The translations under genes were made by a program, and so were the position numbers. The notes beneath the pieces are model-generated. The model saw only the letters and a list, made by a program, of their open reading frames with translations, made no database searches and was not told where the DNA came from. A stretch of DNA of 41,325 bases from an uncultured Sulfurimonas sp. (lineage in GTDB: Bacteria; Campylobacterota; Campylobacteria; Campylobacterales; Sulfurimonadaceae), in assembly GCA_937900945.1 (NCBI GenBank), contig CALCGG010000207.1, positions 1 through 41,325 on the forward strand, written 5' to 3'. Shown piece after piece: positions 1 through 10,935 of the stretch. The stretch's first letter is position 1. The number at the start of each line of letters is the position of its first letter.

Positions 1-56
1 TATAAAATTCTTTAATTTTTTTCCTTCATTTAACTATCCTTTCAATTTTCATATAG

Positions 57-62
57 TATAAT
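57..62 (+). promoter_or_regulatory. Putative -10 box for the ATP synthase operon
   Basis: A perfect TATAAT lies 22 bases before the first ATP synthase start codon, in an AT-rich, T-rich stretch as usual for Campylobacterota sigma-70 promoters. No good -35 box is visible. In this group parA/parB often lie just upstream, so some transcription may also read in from outside the window. Confidence 0.45.
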
Positions 63-84
63 CACGCAACTTTTAGGAGGTGCT

Positions 85-507
85 ATGTTAGATATTAATC
101 CAATATTACTTTTAGCGACATTTGTTGTATTTCTTTCTCTTATCGCCATTTTAAACAGTTGGCTTTATAACCCATTATTTTCTTATATGAATAAACGTGA
201 TGAAGACATCAAAAAAGACCTGCAAAAAGTAGGTAACAATGATGAAGAAATCCATGAATTACATTCAAAAGCAGAATCTATAATTATGAACGCCAAACTT
301 GAAGTAATGGCCCTAAGAGAAAAAGTTATTGCAGATGCTAAGGAATTAGCTGATAGTAAATTAGAAACAAAGCGAGCTGAATTAGCCAATGAATATAGAG
401 AATTTGAAAAATCTCTCTCAGATTCTAGAGAACAATTAACTAAAGACTTAATGTCTCAGGTTCCATTGTTTAAAGAAGCTGTAAATGCTAAATTTAGTCA
501 AATATAA
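85..507 (+). CDS. atpF': F0F1 ATP synthase subunit b' (peripheral stalk)
   Basis: 140 aa. One N-terminal membrane segment (about residues 7-28) is followed by a long, charged, helical stalk running to the C-terminus, the layout of F0 b-type subunits. It is inferred to be one of two different b subunits that dimerise and link F1 to the membrane sector, because a second b-like gene follows immediately. A strong AGGAGG lies four bases before the ATG and fixes the start. It is the first gene of a run of seven ATP synthase genes. b' subunits are normal in Campylobacterota, cyanobacteria and alphaproteobacteria. Confidence 0.93.
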   Translation: MLDINPILLLATFVVFLSLIAILNSWLYNPLFSYMNKRDEDIKKDLQKVGNNDEEIHELHSKAESIIMNAKLEVMALREKVIADAKELADSKLETKRAELANEYREFEKSLSDSREQLTKDLMSQVPLFKEAVNAKFSQI

Positions 508-516
508 GGATGTTAT

Positions 517-1035
517 ATGAGTAGAGTTTTATTATTAGTGCTAATGATATCAACTTATGCATTAGCATCTAGTGGTTCTGCAGAACATGCAGATACGGAT
601 ATTATACAAAGAACCGTTAACTTTGTACTATTTTCGGCTCTTATTTGGTATCTTGTTGCTGAACCTGTAAAAAATTATTTTGCAGGAAGAAGTCAAGGTA
701 TTGCGAACGAGTTGCAAAAAGTTCAAGACAAATTGAATGAGTCTATTGTTAATAAAAAAGAAGCATTAGCGAAAATATCTGAAGCTGAAAAGTTTGCAGA
801 ATCGTTAAAGATTTCTTCAAAGAAAGAGAATAAAATTATCAATAGTAAGATTATGCTTCAATGTGATGCAGATTTAGAGATTTTATCAAAACATCAAATT
901 TCATTAAAGAACTTTGAGCAAAGAAAAATGGTACGTCATGTTGTAGAAGATGTGCTTGATAAAGTTTTAGCTCAAAGCAATGAAAGTTTTGATAAAGAAT
1001 CTATGGCTAATGTTATCTTAAAGAAGGTGGCATAG
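517..1035 (+). CDS. atpF: F0F1 ATP synthase subunit b
   Basis: 172 aa. A hydrophobic, signal-peptide-like N-terminus (residues 1-18) precedes a second hydrophobic helix (about residues 30-50, with the FVLFSALIWYLVAEPVKNYF core), then a long coiled-coil stalk. The extra N-terminal hydrophobic stretch is seen in other epsilonproteobacterial b subunits and is probably cleaved; that is inference. AAGGA precedes the ATG. The stop codon directly abuts the atpH start, which implies translational coupling. It pairs with the b' subunit upstream in the peripheral stalk. Confidence 0.92.
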   Translation: MSRVLLLVLMISTYALASSGSAEHADTDIIQRTVNFVLFSALIWYLVAEPVKNYFAGRSQGIANELQKVQDKLNESIVNKKEALAKISEAEKFAESLKISSKKENKIINSKIMLQCDADLEILSKHQISLKNFEQRKMVRHVVEDVLDKVLAQSNESFDKESMANVILKKVA

Positions 1036-1569
1036 ATGGAAGAATTGATTGCAAAAAGATATATAAAAGCTATCAAAGGTAGTTCAGACGCTACGTCAAT
1101 GGAAAATATGCTAACTATTTTTTCTACTTTGGCTCAGTCATTTAAAGATGATAAATTTGTTCAAATAATTGACAGTCCAAATGTAAGTAAAGACAAAAAA
1201 TTGGAGATATTGCTAGAAGCAGTAAAATCTGCAAATTCTAAGCAAATTAATAATTTGATTAAATTATTGGTTGAAAAGAATCGTATCGGTATTATCCCTG
1301 CATTGGCAGAAGGTATTAGAAAAGATTTAACTGCATCAACTAAAACTTACAAAGGTCTTGTATATAGTGATAGCAATATTGATGAAAAAGTTATGCAAGA
1401 TTTGAGTAGTGGTTTAAGTAAAAAATTTGATTCAAAAATTTCATTAGACTTCATTAAAAATGATTTCAATGGAATTAAAGTCGATGTAGAAGACTTGGGA
1501 ATAGAGATAGATTTTTCTAAATCAAGAATTAATAGTCAAATCATAGAACATATAGTAAAAGCAATTTAA
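1036..1569 (+). CDS. atpH: F0F1 ATP synthase subunit delta
   Basis: 177 aa, the usual length for the delta (OSCP) subunit. It starts on the base after the atpF stop. The N-terminal helical half ([12 protein letters not shown], typical of delta N-termini) binds the top of F1, and the C-terminal half contacts the b stalk. The C-terminal segment with [13 protein letters not shown] resembles the conserved delta region that normally reads as G-I-x-V-x-x-D. Its place between b and alpha agrees with the call. No oddities were seen. Confidence 0.92.
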   Translation: MEELIAKRYIKAIKGSSDATSMENMLTIFSTLAQSFKDDKFVQIIDSPNVSKDKKLEILLEAVKSANSKQINNLIKLLVEKNRIGIIPALAEGIRKDLTASTKTYKGLVYSDSNIDEKVMQDLSSGLSKKFDSKISLDFIKNDFNGIKVDVEDLGIEIDFSKSRINSQIIEHIVKAI

Positions 1570-1592
1570 CTTTCAACGAGAGGAGATATATA

Positions 1593-3110
1593 GTGGTAGC
1601 AAAAATACAAGCTGATGAAATCAGCTCAATAATTAAAGAGCGTATTAATAACTTTGAATTAAGTGTTAATATTAATGAAACAGGTAAAATTGTTTCTTAT
1701 GCTGATGGTGTTGCACAAGTTTACGGACTTAACAATGTTATGGCTGGAGAAATGGTAGAGTTCGAGGAAGGAACCAGAGGTTTGGTTATGAACCTTGAAG
1801 AAGGCAAAGTTGGTGCTGTTATACTTGGAGGCGGTTTTGAGCTTCGTGAAGGTATGTCAGTTAAAAGACTGGGTAAGCTTCTTAAAGTTCCTGTTGGTGA
1901 TGCACTTTTAGGGCGTGTTGTAAATGCCCTTGGTGAACCAATTGACGGTAAAGGTCCGATTGAAACAAGCGAAACTCGTTTTGTTGAAGAAAAAGCACCT
2001 GGAATTATGGATAGAAAATCTGTTCATGAGCCATTGGCAACTGGTATTAAGGCTATTGATGCACTTGTTCCAATTGGTCGTGGACAAAGAGAACTTATTA
2101 TTGGTGATAGACAAACTGGTAAAACAACAGTTGCACTTGATGCTATTATCAATCAAAAAGGTAATGGTGTTGTTTGTGTTTATGTAGCAATCGGTCAAAA
2201 AGCATCTACTGTTGCTCAGGTAATTCGTCGTTTAGAAGAGCATGGAGCTATGGAATATACGATTATCGTTTCTTCTACTGCTGCAGAAGCTGCTGCACTT
2301 CAGTTTTTAGCTCCATATACTGGTGTTGCTATGGCTGAATATTTCCGTGACAACGCTAGACATGGTCTAATTGTATATGATGATTTATCAAAGCATGCAG
2401 TTGCATACCGTGAGATGTCACTTATTCTTCGTCGTCCTCCAGGTCGTGAAGCTTACCCAGGGGATGTTTTTTACATTCACTCTCGTCTTCTTGAAAGAGC
2501 TGCAAAGCTTTGTGATGAGAGAGGCGCTGGTTCATTAACTGCACTTCCTATTATTGAAACACAAGCTGGGGATGTTGCGGCATATATCCCAACAAATGTT
2601 ATCTCTATTACTGATGGTCAAATATTCCTAGAGACTGATTTATTCAACTCAGGTATTCGCCCAGCGATTAATGTTGGTCTTTCTGTGTCTCGTGTTGGTG
2701 GTGCTGCTCAGATTAAAGCTACTAAGCAAGTTGCCGGTACTTTACGTCTTGATCTTGCTCAATACCGTGAACTTCAAGCGTTTGCACAATTTGCATCTGA
2801 TTTAGATGAAGTTTCCCGTAACCAACTTGAGCGTGGACAAAGAATGGTTGAAGTTCTTAAGCAACCTCCATTTTCTCCACTTTCTGTAGAGAAGCAAGTT
2901 GTCATTATCTTCGCAGGTAATGAAGGTTTCTTAGATGATATGGACCCATCAAATGTTGTTCGTTTTGAAGCTGAGTTATATCCATTTATTGAAGCATCTT
3001 ATCCTCAAGTTTTTGAGAATGTAAGAAGTACTTCAAAAGTGGATGATGACACAAAAGCTCTGATGTTGAAAGCACTTGAAGAGTTCAAAGCTAGTTTCGT
3101 AGCAGCGTAA
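1593..3110 (+). CDS. atpA: F0F1 ATP synthase subunit alpha
   Basis: 505 aa, full length. The start is GTG, supported by GAGAGGAGA about 7 bases upstream. The Walker A motif GDRQTGKT sits at residues 171-178, and the segment with [10 protein letters not shown] carries the alpha arginine that reaches into the catalytic site. Alpha subunits bind nucleotide without catalysis and alternate with beta in the F1 hexamer. Codon choice here is less AT-rich than in the b and delta genes, as expected for a highly expressed conserved gene. Confidence 0.98.
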   Translation: MVAKIQADEISSIIKERINNFELSVNINETGKIVSYADGVAQVYGLNNVMAGEMVEFEEGTRGLVMNLEEGKVGAVILGGGFELREGMSVKRLGKLLKVPVGDALLGRVVNALGEPIDGKGPIETSETRFVEEKAPGIMDRKSVHEPLATGIKAIDALVPIGRGQRELIIGDRQTGKTTVALDAIINQKGNGVVCVYVAIGQKASTVAQVIRRLEEHGAMEYTIIVSSTAAEAAALQFLAPYTGVAMAEYFRDNARHGLIVYDDLSKHAVAYREMSLILRRPPGREAYPGDVFYIHSRLLERAAKLCDERGAGSLTALPIIETQAGDVAAYIPTNVISITDGQIFLETDLFNSGIRPAINVGLSVSRVGGAAQIKATKQVAGTLRLDLAQYRELQAFAQFASDLDEVSRNQLERGQRMVEVLKQPPFSPLSVEKQVVIIFAGNEGFLDDMDPSNVVRFEAELYPFIEASYPQVFENVRSTSKVDDDTKALMLKALEEFKASFVAA

Positions 3111-3120
3111 GGATAACTTT

Positions 3121-5420
<2,300 letters not shown>

Positions 5421-5437
5421 TTCATAAAAGGACTGAA

Positions 5438-5830
5438 ATGGATAAGTTAAAACTTGAAATTCTAACTCCTAATGGCGAAATCTTCAATGGTGAAGTTGTT
5501 AGTGTAGTTCTCCCCGGGGAAGAGGGAGAATTCGGTGTTCTTGCACATCATGCTTCTTTAACAACTTTGTTGGAAGCGGGTGTTATAGATATCGAAAAAG
5601 AAGATAAATCAGTCGAATCAATTTTAATCAACTGGGGTGTTGTCCATGTTGATGAAGAAAAAGTTATTGTACTTGTAGAAGGTGCAGTTGCAATTCGTGG
5701 AGATAGTGAAAGTAGTGTTGCTAATGCTCTAGAAGAAGCTAAGCAACTCATTAGTGATATAGCTGATTCAAATCCTGCAATTGCAGCGGTTTCTGCAAAA
5801 ATTGAATCTGCTGCTAGGCGATTACTATAA
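5438..5830 (+). CDS. atpC: F0F1 ATP synthase subunit epsilon
   Basis: 130 aa, standard length. The N-terminal beta-sandwich (LKLEILTPNGEIFNGEV, then LPGEEGEFGVLAHHA) is diagnostic and binds gamma and the c-ring. The C-terminal helical part, which can inhibit ATP hydrolysis in other bacteria, is present. AAAGGA lies a few bases before the ATG. It ends the ATP synthase set, but the next gene begins only 3 bases later, so the Tol genes are probably co-transcribed. Confidence 0.95.
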   Translation: MDKLKLEILTPNGEIFNGEVVSVVLPGEEGEFGVLAHHASLTTLLEAGVIDIEKEDKSVESILINWGVVHVDEEKVIVLVEGAVAIRGDSESSVANALEEAKQLISDIADSNPAIAAVSAKIESAARRLL

Positions 5831-5833
5831 AAC

Positions 5834-6403
5834 ATGATAAACGACTTAATTGATTTTTATCTAAAAAGTCACCCAGTTACATTGGGTGTACTGGCTCTTT
5901 TATCGGTATACTTTATTATAATGAATTGGGTTTTTATATATCGCTACTTTTCACTTAGTAGTTGGCTTTCTAAAGAAAATAGTTCTTTAGAAGCTTTACT
6001 GATGGGTGCTACAACAGTTAATGAACAATCTTTCTTAAGTAATTTCCTCAAAGCTAGTTCGAATATTTCTAAATCTATATTGGATTTAGGCATGTTAGCT
6101 GCTACAAAAGAGGCTACAAAAGGTCTTTCTGTTTTATCTGTATTTGCTTCTACATCCCCTTTTATTGGGTTATTTGGAACAGTTGTGTCAATTTTAGATA
6201 CTTTTGCACATATTGGGCAAACAAGTGGAACGATGTCAGTGATAGCAACCGGGGTATCAGATGCTTTGATTGCAACAGCTTCTGGAATCTTTGTAGCAAT
6301 TTTTGCATATACGTATCATCAGATTCTAAAACGACAATCATTTGAATTGATTAGTTTTATTCAAATGCAAAGTGACGCAATATTAGCTCGTAAAGAAAAA
6401 TAA
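5834..6403 (+). CDS. tolQ: TolQ/ExbB-family proton channel subunit
   Basis: 189 aa with three membrane segments (about residues 15-38, 90-118 and 135-160) and the MotA/TolQ/ExbB core, including SPFIGLFGTVVSILDTF. With TolR it forms the inner-membrane motor that turns proton flow into movement of a TolA/TonB-like arm. It is named TolQ rather than ExbB because tolB, pal and cpoB lie downstream; the family alone cannot separate the two. It begins 3 bases after atpC, and its stop overlaps the next ATG (TAATG). Confidence 0.88.
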   Translation: MINDLIDFYLKSHPVTLGVLALLSVYFIIMNWVFIYRYFSLSSWLSKENSSLEALLMGATTVNEQSFLSNFLKASSNISKSILDLGMLAATKEATKGLSVLSVFASTSPFIGLFGTVVSILDTFAHIGQTSGTMSVIATGVSDALIATASGIFVAIFAYTYHQILKRQSFELISFIQMQSDAILARKEK

Positions 6404-6795
6404 TGATTTATGACTGGGACGAAAAGCCAGAGTTAAATATAACTCCTTTGGTTGATATTATGTTGGTTCTATTAGCTATTTTGATGGTTATAGCACCAAA
6501 TATAATCTATGAAGAAAACATAAGATTGCCTCAAGGCTCAGTAACACAGCAACTTTCAAAAATTCCGCCTGTTCATATCACAATTGACAAAGAATTAAAG
6601 CTTACGGTGAATAAAGAAAATTTTGATCTCAATGCATTTGCAGATAATTTTTACACATATTCACGAAAATTGGATATTAAGGCAGCGGTGCTTATCAGTG
6701 CTGATAAAACACTTGATTACGGTATTGTTATGTCAGTTTTGGCTGCTGTTAAACAAGCTGGTTTTACTGAGGTTTCTTTAGCAACAAATGGCTGA
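6403..6795 (+). CDS. tolR: TolR/ExbD-family protein
   Basis: 130 aa. A short cytoplasmic N-terminus, one membrane helix (about residues 13-32) containing the conserved proton-path aspartate Asp18 in NITPLVDIMLVLLAILMV, and a periplasmic domain ending in ADKTLDYGIVMSVLAAVKQAGF, all typical of ExbD/TolR. It overlaps tolQ by one base and the next gene by 8 bases, so the three are translationally linked. Partner of TolQ in the energising complex. Confidence 0.9.
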   Translation: MIYDWDEKPELNITPLVDIMLVLLAILMVIAPNIIYEENIRLPQGSVTQQLSKIPPVHITIDKELKLTVNKENFDLNAFADNFYTYSRKLDIKAAVLISADKTLDYGIVMSVLAAVKQAGFTEVSLATNG

Positions 6796-7555
6796 AAACA
6801 AATCTTTATTTTACATAAGCGGATTTATTTCCGTATCTCTATTTGTACTTCTCTTATCCCTTTTCTTCTATATGCTGTTTTCTTCGAATAAAATAAAAGA
6901 ATTTGCCTTGACGAAGGATAACTATATCTCTGTATCTATGGATACTGCTCAATTTGAGGTTAAAAGTGCTAAAAAACGTGTAACAACCCCAGTTGAAAAA
7001 GAGATAAAAAAAGACCAACCTGTAATTGACCCTGTTGTTACAGAGATTGCTCAGCCAACCAAAACTCCTACAGTTGATGTCAGCAATTTATTTAATAATG
7101 TCTGGACACAAAAAATTAAAAAACAAAAAACGAAAGAAAAAGTAACAGATAATAAAAGAATTCAAGAGATTCAAAAAAAAATAGAGATGGTCAAAAGTAG
7201 TGAAGGCAGTGATATTGCTAAAAAAGACAGCACCAAAGATGATAAGCAAAGCAATGAACAAGAAAGTCATAAATCTTCTGGAAATGAAGTTAATGAATAT
7301 TTAGCTAAAATTCAGGCTTTAGTTTATACCCATTTTAATCCACCGGAAAACTCACAGGGCAATAGTGTAAAGGCTGTAATTAATCTGAGTAGCATTGGTA
7401 AAGTTTTAGATTTCAGGATTTTAAATTATTCTGCTAACAGTAGTTTGAATGCTGAGTGTGACAAGATCAAAGATAGGTTGATGAGTGTTGTTTTTCCTGT
7501 AAACCCACAAAATAAATCTGGTAACTATATTATTATATTAACGTCAAAGGAATAA
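6788..7555 (+). CDS. tolA: TolA/TonB-like energy-transducing protein
   Basis: 255 aa. One N-terminal membrane helix (about residues 9-33) is followed by a long Lys/Glu-rich periplasmic linker (about residues 55-165) and a small C-terminal domain (about residues 170-255) of TonB/TolA type, with KAVINLSSIGKVLDF. This is the arm that the TolQR motor moves to contact TolB/Pal at the outer membrane. Sequence alone does not separate TolA from TonB; the tolB-pal-cpoB genes that follow favour TolA. It overlaps tolR by 8 bases and ends 2 bases before tolB. Confidence 0.8.
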   Translation: MAENKSLFYISGFISVSLFVLLLSLFFYMLFSSNKIKEFALTKDNYISVSMDTAQFEVKSAKKRVTTPVEKEIKKDQPVIDPVVTEIAQPTKTPTVDVSNLFNNVWTQKIKKQKTKEKVTDNKRIQEIQKKIEMVKSSEGSDIAKKDSTKDDKQSNEQESHKSSGNEVNEYLAKIQALVYTHFNPPENSQGNSVKAVINLSSIGKVLDFRILNYSANSSLNAECDKIKDRLMSVVFPVNPQNKSGNYIIILTSKE

Positions 7556-7557
7556 GT

Positions 7558-8805
7558 TTGAAAGTATTTTTTTCATTATTGTTATTTATATCTATTTTGT
7601 TTGCAAATGATGCAACAATTGAAGTAATTAAAAAAGTTGAGTCCCTTCCAAGTATAGCATTAGAGGACGCTTCCCTCAGCTATGATAGTACTTTTAAATT
7701 GACATTTTTTAAAACCTTAGCAGCAGATTTAAATGTTCTGTCTTTATTTAATGTGGACAGGCATTATAATCAGACAGATTTTGATGACAGGGTAGTTGTT
7801 GCCAATAAAGATATGAATTATGTGTTGAGATATAAACTCTCCGAGGGCGACAATAATGCTTTAAATGTTGAAATCAAACTTATTAATAATGAAAAGAATG
7901 TTTTGTTAAAAAAATATAAAATAAACAGTAAAAATATATATGTATTTGTTGCACATACTATTGCTTACGATATAAATGAGTTTATGGGTGCTCCTTCTGT
8001 TGAATGGATGAAAAAAAGAGTTCTTTTCTCAAGAGTTGTTAAATCAAAAAAAAGTGAAATAGTTATTGCTGATTATACATTGGCATATCAACATGTGATT
8101 TTAAAAGGCGGATTAAATTTATTTCCAAAATGGGCAAATAAAAATCAGACTGCATTTTATTATACTTCTTTAAGTGGAAAGAAACCACTTTTAAAGTATC
8201 TCGATACCAGTACCGGAAAAAGTAAATCTATCTTATCTTCAGATGGAATGATGGTATGTTCGGATGTAAGTGCTGATGATAAAATGCTCCTTTTAACAAT
8301 GGCTCCGGAAGGTCAGCCGGATGTGTATCTATACAATGTTGCTACAAAGCAATATAAAAGAGTTACAACTTATGGCGGTATTGATGTCAATGGACAATTT
8401 ATTGATAACAATACAATAGCATTTATTTCTAACCGATTGGGTTATCCAAATGTTTTTTCACAAAAAATAGGAAGCAGCAGTGTTGAGCAAATGGTTTATT
8501 ATGGAAAAAGTAATTCAGCATGTAGTGCTCGCGGTGAATATATAGTTTACAAATCAAGAGAAAGCTCAAATGCTTTTTCAGACAATACATTTAATTTACA
8601 TCTTATTTCAACTAAAACAGATTTTATAAGAAGACTGACTGCAACTGGAGTAAATGAATTTCCAAGATTTTCAAAAGACGGAGATGCAATCCTTTTTGTT
8701 AAGAATTATCAATCACAAAGTTCTTTAGGAATCATTAGATTAAATCATAATAAAAATTACCTTTTTCCATTAAAAATTGGAAAAATTCAATCCATAGATT
8801 GGTAA
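7558..8805 (+). CDS. tolB: Tol-Pal system protein TolB
   Basis: 415 aa. The start is TTG, two bases after the tolA stop, with AAAGGA about 7 bases upstream. Residues 1-17 form a signal peptide (cleavage probably after LFA). An N-terminal TolB domain (about residues 20-135) is followed by a six-bladed beta-propeller with repeated strands such as ADDKMLLLTMAPEGQPDVYLY. TolB is periplasmic and shuttles between Pal and TolA to control outer-membrane constriction at division. Repeat signatures are weaker than in E. coli, but order and architecture agree. Confidence 0.9.
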   Translation: MKVFFSLLLFISILFANDATIEVIKKVESLPSIALEDASLSYDSTFKLTFFKTLAADLNVLSLFNVDRHYNQTDFDDRVVVANKDMNYVLRYKLSEGDNNALNVEIKLINNEKNVLLKKYKINSKNIYVFVAHTIAYDINEFMGAPSVEWMKKRVLFSRVVKSKKSEIVIADYTLAYQHVILKGGLNLFPKWANKNQTAFYYTSLSGKKPLLKYLDTSTGKSKSILSSDGMMVCSDVSADDKMLLLTMAPEGQPDVYLYNVATKQYKRVTTYGGIDVNGQFIDNNTIAFISNRLGYPNVFSQKIGSSSVEQMVYYGKSNSACSARGEYIVYKSRESSNAFSDNTFNLHLISTKTDFIRRLTATGVNEFPRFSKDGDAILFVKNYQSQSSLGIIRLNHNKNYLFPLKIGKIQSIDW

Positions 8806-8830
8806 TGTAATTTTATTGTATATTTTCTGC

Positions 8831-8836
8831 TACAAT
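8831..8836 (+). promoter_or_regulatory. Putative -10 box for pal
   Basis: TACAAT about 30 bases before the pal ATG, in a 60-base AT-rich gap that is the first sizeable gap since the start of the ATP synthase operon. It suggests a separate promoter giving extra Pal. No convincing -35 box. Confidence 0.35.
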
Positions 8837-8865
8837 TTCACAACTTTATTATCAAGGTGTAACAA

Positions 8866-9414
8866 ATGAAAAGTATTTTCCTTTCTGGTGCTGTAATAGC
8901 ACTTTTAGTTTTTAGTGGATGCTCAAAAGAGCCAATTGTAGATGAGTCAGCTTCTCAACCTCAGGGTGTGACACAACCAGCAGTAGATACAGAAACTGTA
9001 TCTTCAGACATTGCAACTATGAGCGATGAAAATGCGATGGGTTCAGATACTAATGAGATGAAGATGGCAAAGTTAGAAAAAGAGATGGCAACTATATACT
9101 TTGATTTTGATAAATTTGTTATACGTGCGGACATGCAAGACAAAGTGTCATCTGATGCAAAATTAGCAAATGGTGCAGCTTCTGATTTTACTATAAAATT
9201 AGAAGGTAACTGTGATGAATGGGGTAGTGATGAATATAACTTTGCTTTGGGTCTAAAAAGAGCAAATACTACTAAAGAGGCATTAGTTGCTGAAGGTGTA
9301 CCTGTAAATCGTATATCAATGGTAAGTTATGGCGAAACAAATCCTACATGTACTGATAAAACACAGGCTTGTTGGTCTCAGAATCGTCGTGTAGATTTTA
9401 AACTTCTTCCATAG
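8866..9414 (+). CDS. pal: Peptidoglycan-associated lipoprotein Pal
   Basis: 182 aa. The lipoprotein signal ends in LVFSGC, so Cys19 is the predicted lipidated residue. After an acidic low-complexity linker (about residues 20-70) comes an OmpA-type peptidoglycan-binding domain with IYFDFDKFVIRADM, EGNCDEWGSDEYNFALGLKR and a C-terminal NRRVDFKL, all hallmarks of Pal. It anchors the outer membrane to peptidoglycan and binds TolB. AAGGTG precedes the ATG, and cpoB follows after 4 bases. Confidence 0.95.
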   Translation: MKSIFLSGAVIALLVFSGCSKEPIVDESASQPQGVTQPAVDTETVSSDIATMSDENAMGSDTNEMKMAKLEKEMATIYFDFDKFVIRADMQDKVSSDAKLANGAASDFTIKLEGNCDEWGSDEYNFALGLKRANTTKEALVAEGVPVNRISMVSYGETNPTCTDKTQACWSQNRRVDFKLLP

Positions 9415-9418
9415 TTAG

Positions 9419-10339
9419 ATGATGCGTATTATTTTAGTTGCAATAATTGCAACTATTATTCCGTTAACTTTATCCGGCAGCGAACCATCAGCGTTCGGTG
9501 CGGGTAACCTTAATAATCCAAAGCCTTATGGTTTGACTTCAACAGAAGAAGTTATCCTAGAAAATAAACAAAATCTTCGTAAAGTAGTCGTTGATACTAA
9601 TAATCAAGCTAATAAAGTTGATTCTATCAGAGACAGGATTGATGGTTTACAAGGTGTAATAGAAGGTTTAGCAAAAAAATCACAAGAGAATAAAATTGCC
9701 CTGCAGCTCTTAAGTGAAAAAAACCTAGAAGCGTTAAAAAGTTCTGATGAGTATGAAAAACGACTGAGTGAAATGAGTCAGAACAACTCAAAAAGTATAG
9801 AAGAGATAAAAATATTAATATCTGAATTGTCATCATTACTAGAGACAATAAATAAGACTTATGTTAGTAAAAATGAGTTTAATAGCTTAGTTGAAGATGT
9901 AAATAAATTTAAAGAGCTTGTCTCTAAAGAATTAAAAAGTAGTTCAAAATCTTCTGGATCAAGTTTAGACAAGTTAAATAGAGGCGATGTAGCTACAGAT
10001 GCACGTTCTTTTTACGATAAAAAGCTTTATGACAAAGCTATTGAATATTATACTTATCTCATAGATAAAAACTATAAACCTGCTTATGCGCATTATATGA
10101 TTGCAGAGATGCAATATTATAGAAAAAATTATGCTGAGGCAATTGCGTATTTTAAGAAAAGTGCATCTTTATATGATAAGGCTTCATATATGCCTATTCT
10201 AATGTTGCATACTGCTGTTGCTATGGAAAAAACAGGTGATAAAAGTAATGCGAAAGCTTTTTACAATGGAATAATTTCTAAGTTTCCAGATAGTGAATAT
10301 GCCGGCAAAGCAAAAAAATATCTTAGCTTAATGAAGTAA
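9419..10339 (+). CDS. cpoB: Cell division coordinator CpoB (YbgF-like TPR protein)
   Basis: 306 aa. Signal peptide (residues 1-20), a coiled-coil region (about residues 55-150) and C-terminal tetratricopeptide repeats (about residues 195-300; for example YDKAIEYYTYLIDKNYKPAYAH without the final residues). Two adjacent ATG codons (9419, 9422) are possible starts and differ by one residue. CpoB is periplasmic and couples Tol-Pal activity to septal peptidoglycan synthesis in E. coli; a role here is inferred from position directly after pal and from domain order. Confidence 0.87.
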   Translation: MMRIILVAIIATIIPLTLSGSEPSAFGAGNLNNPKPYGLTSTEEVILENKQNLRKVVVDTNNQANKVDSIRDRIDGLQGVIEGLAKKSQENKIALQLLSEKNLEALKSSDEYEKRLSEMSQNNSKSIEEIKILISELSSLLETINKTYVSKNEFNSLVEDVNKFKELVSKELKSSSKSSGSSLDKLNRGDVATDARSFYDKKLYDKAIEYYTYLIDKNYKPAYAHYMIAEMQYYRKNYAEAIAYFKKSASLYDKASYMPILMLHTAVAMEKTGDKSNAKAFYNGIISKFPDSEYAGKAKKYLSLMK

Positions 10340-10350
10340 TAAGTTGTTGT

Positions 10351-10379
10351 TTTTCAGGCTAGTTATAGAAAAATATGAT
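10351..10379 (+). promoter_or_regulatory. Putative promoter for the slyD-fabD run
   Basis: TTTTCA (10351-10356), 17 bases, TATGAT (10374-10379), located 34 bases before the slyD ATG in the 74-base gap after cpoB. The match to sigma-70 consensus is moderate. Confidence 0.35.
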
Positions 10380-10413
10380 AAAATCCAAAAAAATTAAATA
10401 AAGGTAAATTAAA

Positions 10414-10935
10414 ATGGCAATAGAAACAAATCAAATTGTATCAATAGAATATGAAGTTCGTGATGGAGAAAGTGTAGTAGATAGTAATATTGGTGGTGCA
10501 CCGTTAGTATTTATGTTCGGTAAAGGTCAAATTATTCCTGGTTTAGAAAATGGAATTATTAACATGGGTATCGGCGAAAAAGCTGATATTCTTGTTAAGC
10601 CGGTAGATGCTTATGGTGAGCATAATCCTGAAGCAATGCAGGAAGTTCCAAAAGATCAATTTGCTGGAATTGATTTAGAAAAAGGGATGTCTCTTTATGG
10701 ACAAGGCGAAGATGGCGGAACTGTTCAGGTAATTGTTCAAGAGATTGGTGAAGAAACTGTAACAATAGATTTTAATCATCCTTTAGCTGGAAAAGATTTG
10801 ATGTTTAGCGTTACTATAAATAATGTTAGAGATGCTTCTGCAGAAGAAGCAATGACTGGTGTACCAGCTGAAAATATGCAAGACGATGATGGATGTTGTA
10901 GTACTGACACTGGCAGCAGCTGTGGTTGCCACTAG
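10414..10935 (+). CDS. slyD: FKBP-type peptidyl-prolyl isomerase, SlyD-like
   Basis: 173 aa. The SlyD core is present: an N-terminal FKBP half with FMFGKGQIIPGLENGI, a flap insertion (about residues 70-125), and VTIDFNHPLAGKDLMFSVTI returning to the FKBP fold. The last 15 residues contain CC, C and CGCH, a Cys/His tail like the metal-binding (nickel) tail of SlyD. The role would be folding assistance and possibly nickel delivery to hydrogenase or urease-type enzymes; the metal role is inferred. The end of the gene overlaps the start of the next reading frame. Confidence 0.92.
   Translation: MAIETNQIVSIEYEVRDGESVVDSNIGGAPLVFMFGKGQIIPGLENGIINMGIGEKADILVKPVDAYGEHNPEAMQEVPKDQFAGIDLEKGMSLYGQGEDGGTVQVIVQEIGEETVTIDFNHPLAGKDLMFSVTINNVRDASAEEAMTGVPAENMQDDDGCCSTDTGSSCGCH

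Noticed and set aside
1908-2198. Long opposite-strand and alternate-frame open frames inside atpA and many other genes
   Set aside because: They lie wholly within well-supported genes, have no ribosome binding site or recognisable domain and are composition shadows.
7558-8805. TonB/ExbB naming of the motor genes for iron transport instead of Tol
   Set aside because: The tolB, pal and cpoB genes follow directly, so a Tol-Pal role is better supported, although the motor family cannot be separated by sequence alone.
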